Source: Flavobacteriaceae bacterium GF1
GTDB lineage: Bacteria > Bacteroidota > Bacteroidia > Flavobacteriales > Flavobacteriaceae
Reading direction: 5' to 3'
DNA length: 64,000 nt
Assembly (NCBI GenBank): GCA_009797885.1
Contig: WNKP01000001.1
Span: 620,001 to 684,000 of the forward strand
The position numbers and the translations under genes are program-made. Positions within the stretch are counted from its first letter, which is position 1; each line of letters opens with the position of its first letter. This document shows, in pieces, positions 35,169 to 42,875 of the stretch. The notes below the pieces were generated by a model, which was not told the origin of the DNA, did not search any database, and saw only the letters and a program-made list of their open reading frames with translations.

Positions 35169-35398
35169 CATCATGAAAAAGATAGCATCTTTCAAACCAA
35201 TCGTACGCTATCATGTTCTGTAGTCCAATACCATTCAAGCCTAGTTTCGGCCTGCTGGACCATCTTTATCATGAGCCTTGACCTAACTAATATCGTTCAA
35301 GGTGTTTTCTTGGATTCTTGACAATGCCAACAATACAACCGTCCTGCATTGCCAATAATTCCGGTTTTTATTTTACCCTTGGGAAGGGTAAAATTGTT
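35136..35398 (-). ncRNA. Candidate regulon-controlled small RNA, about 263 nt
   Basis: The ends are set by a predicted start (35398) from an operator-marked promoter and by an intrinsic terminator. At its 5' end lies a perfect 11-bp hairpin with a 3-nt loop (35394-35370; arms ATTTTACCCTT and its complement), which could protect the transcript. Two mini-ORFs of 20 and 26 codons (35349-35287, 35272-35192) lie inside, so a peptide mRNA is an alternative. No protein-coding gene explains a terminator on this strand. Existence and ends are inferred, not observed. Confidence 0.45.
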
Positions 35399-35402
35399 CG
35401 GG

Positions 35403-35445
35403 CCAATGTAAGCATGGAACATCAAAAAGAAAATGATCTGGGTCA
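35403..35445 (-). promoter_or_regulatory. Operator and class II promoter firing leftward into the gene-free region
   Basis: Minus strand: TGACCCAGATCA (35445-35434), 23 bp, then TACATTGG (35410-35403). Predicted start near 35398. In the plus direction no -7 box lies at 23 bp. Confidence 0.7.
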
Positions 35446-35504
35446 GTTTCCATCAAAGAAGCCTGTTGGTCCACCACCCTATCACAATAGGTGATGATTT
35501 GGGC

Positions 35505-35547
35505 TGATATTAATCAGCAAATTTTCAATTTAATTATTGGAGGTTTG
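35505..35547 (+). promoter_or_regulatory. Operator and class II promoter of the metallo-hydrolase/rhodanese gene
   Basis: TGATATTAATCA (35505-35516), 23 bp, then GAGGTTTG (35540-35547), which keeps A and TTTG of the -7 consensus. Predicted start near 35552, 56 bp before the ATG. Confidence 0.7.
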
Positions 35548-35607
35548 TAACCAATGTAACAGTACGGCCAACAAGAAATCAATTACTTGGCTTAAAAACA
35601 CGTCCTT

Positions 35608-37029
35608 ATGAAAGTAGAGCAACTATATACCGGTTGTCTGGCCCAAGGGGCCTATTATATAGAAAGCAATGGTGAAGCGGCGATCATAGACCCTTTGCGG
35701 GAAGTGGACCCCTACATAAAAATGGCCGAAGAGCGCAATGCCCAGATCAAATATGTATTTGAGACCCATTTTCATGCAGATTTTGTCTCGGGACATGTCG
35801 ATCTCGCTCAAAAAACAGGAGCAAAAATTGTCTATGGACCAACTGAAATGAAAACTGGATACGATTTCATTTCAGCAGCGGACGGTCAAGAGTTTAGGTT
35901 GGGAAATGTGGTAATCCGTCTGATCCATACCCCAGGGCATACCATGGAGAGCAGCTGCTATCTCTTGATTGATGAAAATGGCAGGGAAATCTCATTGTTT
36001 TCAGGAGATACCTTGTTCATTGGCGATGTAGGTCGTCCGGATTTGGCACAAAAGGTCATTGCAGAGCTGACCCAGGAAAAGTTGGCAGGGTTGTTATTTG
36101 AATCCCTTAGGAACAAAATCATGCCCTTGCCGAACGATGTCATCGTTTATCCCGGACACGGCGCCGGCAGTGCCTGTGGCAAAATGATGAGCAATGAAAC
36201 AACAGATACTTTGGGACATCAAAAAGAGACCAACTATGCCCTTGATCCCAAATTGACCAAGGAGCAATTTATCGACAGTATTTTAACAGGATTAACGCCG
36301 CCTCCCGGCTATTTCCCACAGAACGTGCTGTTGAACATAAAAGGATATCAGGCCATTGACCATGTCATTGAAAAGGGAACTACCCCACTAGGTATTGAAG
36401 CATTTGAAAGTGCTTGGGAAGAAACATCTGCCCTGCTATTGGATACCAGGGATGCCCAAAAGTTTGCGAGGGGCCATATCCCAAATTCATTCAATATTGG
36501 ACTGGATGGAAGTTTCGCCAACTGGGTGGGCACTACCATTGTTGATGTAAAAACCCCCATACTGATCATTGCGGAAGAGGGCAGGGAAGAAGAAGCAGCC
36601 ATCCGATTGGCCAGAATAGGATTTGACAATGCACTTGGTTACCTAAAAGGGGGCATGTGGGCTTGGGAACAAGCAGGAAAACCACTGCACTCTGTAAAAT
36701 CCATTAGTCCGGAAAGGTTGGCCTCCATCATGGAGGAAAAGCATGTAAACCTATTGGACGTTAGACGAAAAAGCGAATACAATACAGAACATGTCCTGCA
36801 TGCCATTAATCTACCCCTTGATTATTTCAAGAACAACCTATCGGAAATAGACAAGAACAAAATCTATTATGTCCATTGTAGAAGTGGGTATCGTTCCATG
36901 GTATTCATCTCCATTCTACGTTCCATGGGCTATGAAAACCTGGTTGATGTCAAAGGTGGTTTCAATGCAATAAAAACGAGTGGAAAATTTGATATTTCCA
37001 ATTATATGGCCCCTACCACAATGTTATAA
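35608..37029 (+). CDS. Metallo-beta-lactamase-fold hydrolase with two rhodanese domains (persulfide-dioxygenase type)
   Basis: 473 aa, cytoplasmic. The N-terminal metal domain has the ETHFHADFVSGH motif (His54, His56, Asp58, His63) and later TPGHT and SGDTLFIGDVGRPDL, as in ETHE1-like persulfide dioxygenases. From about residue 260 follow two rhodanese domains. The first lacks the active Cys (LIIAEEGREEEA), while the second has it (Cys424 in VHCRSGYRS). The protein probably handles glutathione- or thiol-persulfide and passes sulfane sulfur. Operator-driven; reactive-sulfur handling would suit a low-oxygen regulon. The G-C-rich repeat at 37082-37109 could be a terminator shared with the convergent gene. 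Confidence 0.9.
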   Translation: MKVEQLYTGCLAQGAYYIESNGEAAIIDPLREVDPYIKMAEERNAQIKYVFETHFHADFVSGHVDLAQKTGAKIVYGPTEMKTGYDFISAADGQEFRLGNVVIRLIHTPGHTMESSCYLLIDENGREISLFSGDTLFIGDVGRPDLAQKVIAELTQEKLAGLLFESLRNKIMPLPNDVIVYPGHGAGSACGKMMSNETTDTLGHQKETNYALDPKLTKEQFIDSILTGLTPPPGYFPQNVLLNIKGYQAIDHVIEKGTTPLGIEAFESAWEETSALLLDTRDAQKFARGHIPNSFNIGLDGSFANWVGTTIVDVKTPILIIAEEGREEEAAIRLARIGFDNALGYLKGGMWAWEQAGKPLHSVKSISPERLASIMEEKHVNLLDVRRKSEYNTEHVLHAINLPLDYFKNNLSEIDKNKIYYVHCRSGYRSMVFISILRSMGYENLVDVKGGFNAIKTSGKFDISNYMAPTTML

Positions 37030-37123
37030 TGACGTTACCACATCAAAACGTTGGTAGAGGGCAGGGAAGTCTGGACAAAAGAAGGGGGCGCCCTTAAAAG
37101 TCCCCCCTTTCGGAATGTCCTTT

Positions 37124-37492
37124 TTATGCTGTTTCTTTTTCCTTTTGTTTTTTAGTGGCAATACGCTCGATCAAATCCGGCACTTTCTCAAAGGCTGCCG
37201 CAAGCCCATGTGCCTTACCTGCTTCCAAAAACGAAATCTCCTCGCCTTTGGTCACCAAAAATCCAATAGGCTCGATTCCCACACCGGCACCAGCGCCAAG
37301 GCCTTCTCCTTTGCGGACTTTTCCATCTACCCCTTCGCCACCGCCGGAGCCAAAGCCCATACCTACTTTTATCACGGGCACACATTTAAATTCGCCCAAT
37401 TGAAACTGTTCCCCAACAACAGTCTCCGTTTTTGCCTCTGTCTTGATAAAATCCGTAATCTGTTTTAATAGTTCCTCAAAATGTAATTCCAT
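37124..37492 (-). CDS. GerW (YtfJ) family protein
   Basis: 122 aa from ATG 37492 (MELHFEELLKQITDFIKTEA). The core motif PVIKVGMGFGSGGGEG, then GLGAGAGVGIEPIGFLV, is diagnostic of the GerW/YtfJ family. The family is named for Bacillus spore germination but is widespread in non-spore-formers, where its role is unclear. It is 11 bp downstream of a DUF2953-like membrane protein, reproducing the Bacillus ytfI-ytfJ gene pair. It is controlled from the bidirectional operator at 38044. Confidence 0.88.
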   Translation of the reverse strand: MELHFEELLKQITDFIKTEAKTETVVGEQFQLGEFKCVPVIKVGMGFGSGGGEGVDGKVRKGEGLGAGAGVGIEPIGFLVTKGEEISFLEAGKAHGLAAAFEKVPDLIERIATKKQKEKETA

Positions 37493-37503
37493 AATAGTAT
37501 ATT

Positions 37504-38001
37504 TTATAAATGAATAAATGATTTTAATATTCTCCATGGTCTACTGCGCAAGTCACATACCAGGTAATTGTTCCCCTGATAATTCACTTTGCAATTGGCG
37601 AAGTAATGGTTCACCAAACCAAAAACCGGATAAAGCTTGGCATTGGTCACATAATCTCCAGTATCCAAGTTCAATTCAAATTTCCTGATGCTAAATGCCT
37701 TCAGTATTTGAATAAACCAACGGCCTCCGGGTTTTTTCCTTCTGGATTTCTTTCGGGGGGAACCCTTTTTCCTTTGGTCCTTTTTCCACCTTAAGGGATA
37801 AAGGAAGAAACGATGCCCGAGGATTTGCATCTTAACCCGTAGTATTTCCGCTTCATCACCTTGCAAAGATGCCTTTGCCACATAACCCATTTGGGCAAAA
37901 TATTGGTTGGAGTCCGTATTGATGTACAGCTGTAGCGGGAGTAGCAGAAACAATACCATCAGAAGCAGTACAACTCCAAAAATAGTGAGGCCCCAAACCA
38001 T
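37504..38001 (-). CDS. DUF2953-like membrane-anchored protein
   Basis: 165 aa from ATG 38001 (MVWGLTIFGVVLLLMVLFLL). A longer frame would need TTG at 38043 and would overlap the operator and promoter. One N-terminal membrane helix is followed by a beta-rich segment (LYINTDSNQYFAQMGYVAKAS), a strongly basic stretch RKKGSPRKKSRRKKPGG, and FELNLDTGDYVTNAKLYPVFGLVN, which fits the DUF2953 (YtfI) pattern. Partner of the GerW-family protein in other bacteria. The ATG is only about 7 bp from the predicted transcript start. Confidence 0.7.
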   Translation of the reverse strand: MVWGLTIFGVVLLLMVLFLLLPLQLYINTDSNQYFAQMGYVAKASLQGDEAEILRVKMQILGHRFFLYPLRWKKDQRKKGSPRKKSRRKKPGGRWFIQILKAFSIRKFELNLDTGDYVTNAKLYPVFGLVNHYFANCKVNYQGNNYLVCDLRSRPWRILKSFIHL

Positions 38002-38012
38002 TCTTTTTGGGA

Positions 38013-38086
38013 CAAAAGAAAAGAGGGTTCTGCATCTGGGCAATGACCTGAATCATTTTGAAGGTGTGACCCCTGGAATACTTTTG
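38013..38086. promoter_or_regulatory. Bidirectional operator: DUF2953-GerW unit and ABC exporter operon
   Basis: Operator TGACCTGAATCA (38044-38055). Rightward after 23 bp comes consensus TACTTTTG (38079-38086), start near 38091. Leftward after 23 bp comes TTCTTTTG (38020-38013), start near 38008. Confidence 0.85.
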
Positions 38087-38110
38087 TCCGAAATCCTAAA
38101 CTGAAACCCT

Positions 38111-38581
38111 ATGATACGTTTGTTCGCTTTTTTGGTCATGACCGTCTTGCTTGCAATACCCCTAACAGCACAGAAAACCATCGGCAAGGAAGCTGCCGGC
38201 CAGAAGAAAGAAAGAAAATTCAATCCCGAAACCATTGAAAGCGTAACTGGTGAAATTCAAAAAATCCTTCAGATTTCAACCCGAAAAAACATGGCTTTTG
38301 GAACCCATATCATCATCAAGACCCATCAAGAAAAACTGCCTGTCCATATTGGGCCTTCATGGTACCTCAAAGAATTGGAAATTGATTTTGAAAAGGGTGA
38401 CCTTGTTGAAATCAAGGGATCAAGGATTGAATTTGAGGGACAACCCACCATTATTGCCATGGTCCTCAAAAAAGAGGGCAAAGAATTCGTCCTTAGGGAT
38501 CAAAATGGCCTTCCCCATTGGAGGGGAATGGGAAAGAAGAAAATGGGGGGTGGAAATGGTCATTATAAATCAAGAACCTAA
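38111..38581 (+). CDS. Exported small protein, probable OB-fold
   Basis: 156 aa with a signal peptide (MIRLFAFLVMTVLLAIPLTAQ). The mature part has the pattern PVHIGPSWYL ... FEKGDLVEIKGSRIEF ... PTIIAMVLKKEGKEFVLRDQNG ... WRG, which fits short periplasmic OB-fold proteins found with c-type or metal-handling proteins. No cofactor motif is visible. It leads an operon: its stop directly abuts the ATG of the adaptor gene (no intervening base). Promoter with consensus -7 box. A role in cargo or metal binding for the exporter is only inferred. Confidence 0.7.
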   Translation: MIRLFAFLVMTVLLAIPLTAQKTIGKEAAGQKKERKFNPETIESVTGEIQKILQISTRKNMAFGTHIIIKTHQEKLPVHIGPSWYLKELEIDFEKGDLVEIKGSRIEFEGQPTIIAMVLKKEGKEFVLRDQNGLPHWRGMGKKKMGGGNGHYKSRT

Positions 38582-39715
38582 ATGCTGTTAAAAATGCTTT
38601 TACACAAGCTAAGGGGGACCTGTGCCATACTTACCAATGCCTTTATGGTTTTGTTGATTTGGAGCACCCTATTTTCCTGCATGCACAACGGGGAAAAAAT
38701 ATATCCGCAAAAGCTTAGCTTGACCGAATCCGTCTATGCCTCCGCCATTGTACAACCAGACAGCCTCTACCAGGCCTATTCTGCCGTTACGGGTATCCTA
38801 GACAAAAACCTATGTGAAGAGGGGGATTTGGTGACCAAAGGACAGGGAATTGTACAGATCATCAATACGTCCCCTAAACTGAGCCTGGACAATGCCAAGC
38901 TTTCATGGGAACTGGCCCGGGAGAACTTTTCGGGCAGTGCTGCCATCCTAAAAGCCATTCAAGAAGAGATTTTGGCGGCGGAACTAAGGCTCAAAAATGA
39001 TTCCATCAACTTTTTTAGACAAAAAAACCTTTGGAGACAGAATATCGGTTCAAAAGTGGAATATGATAACCGCGAATTGGACTATCAGCTCTCACAAAAC
39101 AACCTAAGGCTTTTAAAAAGTGAATATACGCGCACCAAAAAGGAATTACGGACCCAGGTCCGACAAGCGGAGAACAATTACAAGACCTCCCAAACACTTT
39201 CGAAGGATTTTACGGTCACCAGCAAAATTGATGGAAAAGTATATGCCCTGTACAAAAATCCAGGTGAAATTATAACAACAATGGAGCCCGTTGCCGCCGT
39301 TGGCCATAGTGACCTGTTTATTGTTGAATTATTGGTGGACGAAGTTGATATTGTGAAACTAAATCTGGGGCAACCCATCTTAATTACCTTGGATGCCTAT
39401 GCCGATAATGTGTTCGAGGCAACATTGCACAAGATTTATCCCAGAAAGGACGAGCGTTCACAAACCTTTAAAGTGGAAGCCCTTTTTGTTTCCCCTCCCC
39501 ACAGGCTCTATCCCGGACTCTCCGGCGAGGGGAACATTATCATAGCAGAAAAAGAAGATGCCCTCACCTTGCCAAAGGAATATGTGATAGGGAAATCCAA
39601 AGTACTAACCGAGGACGGTGAGGTGGAGATAACCATAGGGCTACAGAATATGGATCGTATTGAGGTGTTAAGCGGTATTGATGAAAATACGGGTATACTA
39701 AAACCAAGGCAATGA
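38582..39715 (+). CDS. Lipoprotein periplasmic adaptor (HlyD/MacA type)
   Basis: 377 aa. A basic N-terminus and hydrophobic stretch end in a lipobox-like TLFSC (Cys34), so it is probably an inner-membrane lipoprotein. A barrel-sandwich half-motif (GILDKNLCEEGDLVTKGQGIVQI) is followed by a helical hairpin of about residues 95-205, the second lipoyl half (KIDGKVYALYKNPGEIITTMEPV), and a beta-barrel (GQPILITLDAYADNVFEATL). It links an inner-membrane ABC pump to an outer-membrane exit. It overlaps the permease gene by ATGA. Part of the 38111-41709 operon. Confidence 0.88.
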   Translation: MLLKMLLHKLRGTCAILTNAFMVLLIWSTLFSCMHNGEKIYPQKLSLTESVYASAIVQPDSLYQAYSAVTGILDKNLCEEGDLVTKGQGIVQIINTSPKLSLDNAKLSWELARENFSGSAAILKAIQEEILAAELRLKNDSINFFRQKNLWRQNIGSKVEYDNRELDYQLSQNNLRLLKSEYTRTKKELRTQVRQAENNYKTSQTLSKDFTVTSKIDGKVYALYKNPGEIITTMEPVAAVGHSDLFIVELLVDEVDIVKLNLGQPILITLDAYADNVFEATLHKIYPRKDERSQTFKVEALFVSPPHRLYPGLSGEGNIIIAEKEDALTLPKEYVIGKSKVLTEDGEVEITIGLQNMDRIEVLSGIDENTGILKPRQ

Positions 39716-40974
39716 CGAATTGGATCGTAATATTGGGCATTGCCAAAACCCATTTGGTCACCAAAATGAAGTCAACGATTACGGCATCATTAGGGGTCAC
39801 TTTTGGCATTGGCGCCTATATTACCCTGGTAAGCTTTATGACCGGCCTCAATAAAATGTTGGATGATCTTATCGTTAACCAAACCCCCCATATACACCTG
39901 TACAATGAGATCGCCCCTTCTGAAAAGCAGCCGGTTGCCCTTTACGCGGATTTTAAGGATGCCTTTAATATTGTACACTCCATAAAACCCAAACACAGTC
40001 AAAAGAAAATACATAATGCCCTTCCCATTTTAAACCATCTTAAAAGAAATCCTGAGGTTAGGGGCGCAACACCACAGGTGCGGGCACAGGTGTTCTATTT
40101 GTCCGGTTCCATAGAACTGGGCGGAAACTTGATAGGGGTCGATATTATGGAGGAGAACCGGCTTTCCAACATCCAGGATTACATATTTGAAGGCAGTCCC
40201 CAAGCATTACAGAATAGTGACAATGGCATTTTATTGGGCGCCGGGCTAGCCAAAAAAATGTCCCTTTCCGTGGGTGACCGGTTACAGGTTTCTACGGTAA
40301 AGGGAACCGTATTTCCGTTAAAGATCGTTGGATTCTATCAAAGTGGAATAGCCGATATTGATGACACACAAAGCTATGTCAACCTAAAGACGGTGCAGAA
40401 TATTTTGGGGGAAGCGGCAAACTATATCACCGATATCAACATAAAACTGCACCAACTCAAAAATGCCCCCCTAATGGCCCAAAAGTTATCACGGCAGTTC
40501 AACATTAAAGCTATTGACATCAATGAGGCCAACGCACAATTTGAAACAGGCACTACCATACGTAACCTCATAACCTATGCCGTTTCCATTACCTTACTCA
40601 TTGTAGCCGGGTTTGGAATCTATAATATTCTGAATATGCTCATTTATGAAAAAATGAACGATATCGCCATATTGAAAGCCACAGGCTTTTCAGGCATTGA
40701 TGTCCAACTCATTTTTATGAGTCAGGCCATAATCATAGGTTTTGTAGGAGGCATTTTGGGACTGTTAATAGGCTATTCCTTATCCGTAATGATTGATAAT
40801 GTTGCTTTTGAGACCGAAGCCCTGCCCACTATTACGACCTATCCGGTAAATTTTAACCCTTGGTTCTATGTCATTGGGATCACCTTTGCCCTGTTGTCCA
40901 CTTTTATAGCCGGTTACCTGCCTTCAAACAAGGCAAAACGCATTGACCCGGTACGTATTATTAGAGGAAGTTAA
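39712..40974 (+). CDS. ABC transporter permease, FtsX/LolC type
   Basis: A 420-aa inner-membrane protein. N-terminal helix 20-42 precedes a large periplasmic domain (about 45-280). Then come three helices with the FtsX loop YEKMNDIAILKATGFSG near residue 320 and the C-terminal NKAKRIDPVRIIRGS. It has four helices in total, the LolC/MacB layout. It starts within the stop of the adaptor gene (ATGA) and is 9 bp from the ATPase gene. With the adaptor lipoprotein it most likely forms a DevC-like or MacB-like exporter; substrate unknown. Confidence 0.9.
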   Translation: MTNWIVILGIAKTHLVTKMKSTITASLGVTFGIGAYITLVSFMTGLNKMLDDLIVNQTPHIHLYNEIAPSEKQPVALYADFKDAFNIVHSIKPKHSQKKIHNALPILNHLKRNPEVRGATPQVRAQVFYLSGSIELGGNLIGVDIMEENRLSNIQDYIFEGSPQALQNSDNGILLGAGLAKKMSLSVGDRLQVSTVKGTVFPLKIVGFYQSGIADIDDTQSYVNLKTVQNILGEAANYITDINIKLHQLKNAPLMAQKLSRQFNIKAIDINEANAQFETGTTIRNLITYAVSITLLIVAGFGIYNILNMLIYEKMNDIAILKATGFSGIDVQLIFMSQAIIIGFVGGILGLLIGYSLSVMIDNVAFETEALPTITTYPVNFNPWFYVIGITFALLSTFIAGYLPSNKAKRIDPVRIIRGS

Positions 40975-40983
40975 GCCCGCATC

Positions 40984-41709
40984 ATGAAAAAGGTTTTAGA
41001 AGCAAAACATATCAACAAGTACTTTAGAAAACCTGTACTGTTCCATGTGCTAAAGCATATCACATTTGAAGTGCAACAAGGTGAATTCGCCTCAATTATG
41101 GGGAAATCCGGCTCGGGGAAATCCACCTTGCTCTATATTTTGTCCACCATGGACACCGACTACGAGGGGAGTTTGTACCTCAATCAAGAATTGATCACGG
41201 GAAAGTCCGGTCCAGAACTTTCACAACTACGCAATGGGCACATTGGTTTTGTGTTTCAATTTCATTACTTACTTTCGGAATTCAGTGTGTTGGAGAACGT
41301 AATGCTTCCCGCAAAAAAACTGGCAAGAAAGAGCCGTTCAGAAATTGAGCATGATGCCATTCAGAAGCTAAAGATGCTCAATATTGAACATTTGGCCAGG
41401 AAACGTGCCCATAGGATCTCTGGTGGGGAAAAACAACGTGTGGCCATTGCTCGCGCACTGATCAACGATCCGGACATTTTAATGGGCGATGAGCCTACAG
41501 GAAACCTGGATAGTTTTAATGCCGAGAACGTATTTCAAATCTTTAAACAATTGAAGGAAGAACAGGGGCTTTCACTCTTGGTGGTCACCCACGATATTGA
41601 CTTTGCCAAACGAACCGACCGTATCATCCAAATGGAAGATGGCTGCATTGTAAATACCAACGCAAAACCTATTTTAGGGTCCATAAATGAAGGGAAGCCA
41701 CAGCTTTAA
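40984..41709 (+). CDS. ABC transporter ATP-binding protein, LolD/MacB family
   Basis: A 241-aa ATPase. Walker A is GKSGSGKST, the Q-loop region [11 protein letters not shown], the signature [15 protein letters not shown], Walker [11 protein letters not shown] and the H-loop VTHD. It is complete and canonical, unlike the ATPase at 4508. It is the last gene of the operon; a 13-bp inverted repeat with a 27-nt loop (41721-41773) follows in the convergent gap to the next Usp gene. Confidence 0.93.
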   Translation: MKKVLEAKHINKYFRKPVLFHVLKHITFEVQQGEFASIMGKSGSGKSTLLYILSTMDTDYEGSLYLNQELITGKSGPELSQLRNGHIGFVFQFHYLLSEFSVLENVMLPAKKLARKSRSEIEHDAIQKLKMLNIEHLARKRAHRISGGEKQRVAIARALINDPDILMGDEPTGNLDSFNAENVFQIFKQLKEEQGLSLLVVTHDIDFAKRTDRIIQMEDGCIVNTNAKPILGSINEGKPQL

Positions 41710-41720
41710 CAACAAACAAA

Positions 41721-41773
41721 CCCGTTGTGCATTTTGTTTATAAATAACTATGTCCGCTTCAATGCACAACGGG
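41721..41773. repeat. Long inverted repeat between convergent genes
   Basis: Perfect 13-bp arms (CCCGTTGTGCATT, 41721-41733, and its complement, 41761-41773) around a 27-nt loop. It probably acts as a bidirectional terminator or stabilising 3' stem. No clear T-tract. Confidence 0.6.
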
Positions 41774-41825
41774 TATAAATGGCCTAATGGATGACCTATA
41801 TCCTAGAAAATTGATTTCATACGCT

Positions 41826-42719
41826 TTAAACCCATTGCATGCGCAAGCTATCAGTGGGTTCCTCGGTAAGTTTTGCCTGAATGCCCTTTTTGTTGAAAAC
41901 CAACAGTGGTATCGAAATCTCTCCTTCCATGGTCTTGACCATATCCCTGTAAAAAAACCTATCCAAAAAAGAGGGGTGTTCCCGCTCCATCATAACCAGC
42001 ATCTCCGGCATATCCTTGGATACATGATCAAGTATTCCGGATTCCACATCTTCGGCCCGTTCCGCCGAAAACACAATTTCCGGATAGGCTATCCGCTGGG
42101 CAAGGGTCTGTTTAAACCATCTCGCTTTCCTTTCAAAATTGAGTTCTTTTGCCCTTGGGACATGGATAATCTTGATCAGGGCACCATAGGGTTCCGCGAA
42201 AGCCACCAAACTTTCTATGGCATAAAAATCCGTTTCTTCAAAATCAGTCGCATAAAGTAGGGTGGAAAGTCCGTGGTAATCAAAATCTTCCGGAAGGATC
42301 AACAATGGGCATTCCAAAACCCCCATGAGATCATTTCCAATATTACCGGTAAACACACCCCTAAGGGTGTTTGGGCTTTTAATACCCACCAAGACCAAAT
42401 CGGCATTTATCTTCCGTACAACTTCTGCGATTCCCCTGGTCACCGAACTATTTCTAACCACATGAAAAAAAGGCTTTTGGGAGCCAAGTTCATATTTTAA
42501 CTGCTCCCTGCAATAGTTAAATAAACTGATGTGCCGATCTTTGAAATAGTTCCTTTCCAAGATACTCCTGGACCTCACCGCAGCTGTAGTGAAGGGCATT
42601 AGATCATAAACATGCACCACATGTAACTCTGCCTTTAAAATCGTGCTAATTCTATAAGCATATCTCAGAGCAGTGGCCTTTTTGGGGTCGCAATCGGTAG
42701 CGTACAGAATTGTTTTCAT
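41826..42719 (-). CDS. Universal stress protein, tandem UspA domains, degenerate loops
   Basis: 297 aa, beginning MKTILYATDCDPKKATALRYA. The first domain's nucleotide loop is degraded: GIKSPNTLRGVFTGN lacks the second glycine at its usual place. The second domain (from about residue 152, TLLYATDFEETDF) has MEREHPSFLDRFFYRDMV instead of a loop. With the product of 45724-46572 it shares the ATD(F/C)EE..I.AL pattern, forming a subgroup apart from the main cluster. Monocistronic; its operator is the GC-rich palindrome TGACGCGCGTCA. Confidence 0.9.
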   Translation of the reverse strand: MKTILYATDCDPKKATALRYAYRISTILKAELHVVHVYDLMPFTTAAVRSRSILERNYFKDRHISLFNYCREQLKYELGSQKPFFHVVRNSSVTRGIAEVVRKINADLVLVGIKSPNTLRGVFTGNIGNDLMGVLECPLLILPEDFDYHGLSTLLYATDFEETDFYAIESLVAFAEPYGALIKIIHVPRAKELNFERKARWFKQTLAQRIAYPEIVFSAERAEDVESGILDHVSKDMPEMLVMMEREHPSFLDRFFYRDMVKTMEGEISIPLLVFNKKGIQAKLTEEPTDSLRMQWV

Positions 42720-42740
42720 GGTATTCTTGTTTTATGTAGA

Positions 42741-42783
42741 TAAAGTTACCTTCAACAAATGCAATGGTAAATGACGCGCGTCA
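42741..42783 (-). promoter_or_regulatory. Operator and class II promoter of the Usp gene at 41826
   Basis: Perfect palindrome TGACGCGCGTCA (42772-42783), 23 bp, then minus-strand TAACTTTA (42748-42741). Predicted start near 42736. Confidence 0.82.
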
Positions 42784-42875
42784 TCAGGCTTGTGATTTAA
42801 CAAATTTTGGGTGTTTATTGGCGTACGGTCATTATATAAAAAAGCATGGGTTCTTTGTTAAAACAGTTTTGTAGG

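Larger units (their letters stand above)
35015..35607. other. 593-bp intergenic region with two operators and a candidate small RNA
   Basis: It contains a weak hairpin behind the WG gene (TTCCTTT-TAG-AAAGGAA, 35044-35060). It also contains a minus-strand terminator (35136-35168), an 11-bp hairpin (35370-35394), an operator with a minus-strand promoter (35403-35445), and an operator with a plus-strand promoter for the downstream metallo-hydrolase gene (35505-35547). No long ORF on either strand. Confidence 0.7.

Noticed and set aside
37124-38001. Sporulation genes, because of the GerW/YtfJ name
   Set aside because: The family is widespread in non-spore-formers and no other spore gene is present.
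41787-42260. 157-codon plus-strand ORF
   Set aside because: It is antisense to the Usp gene at 41826 and its translation has no coherent fold or family.
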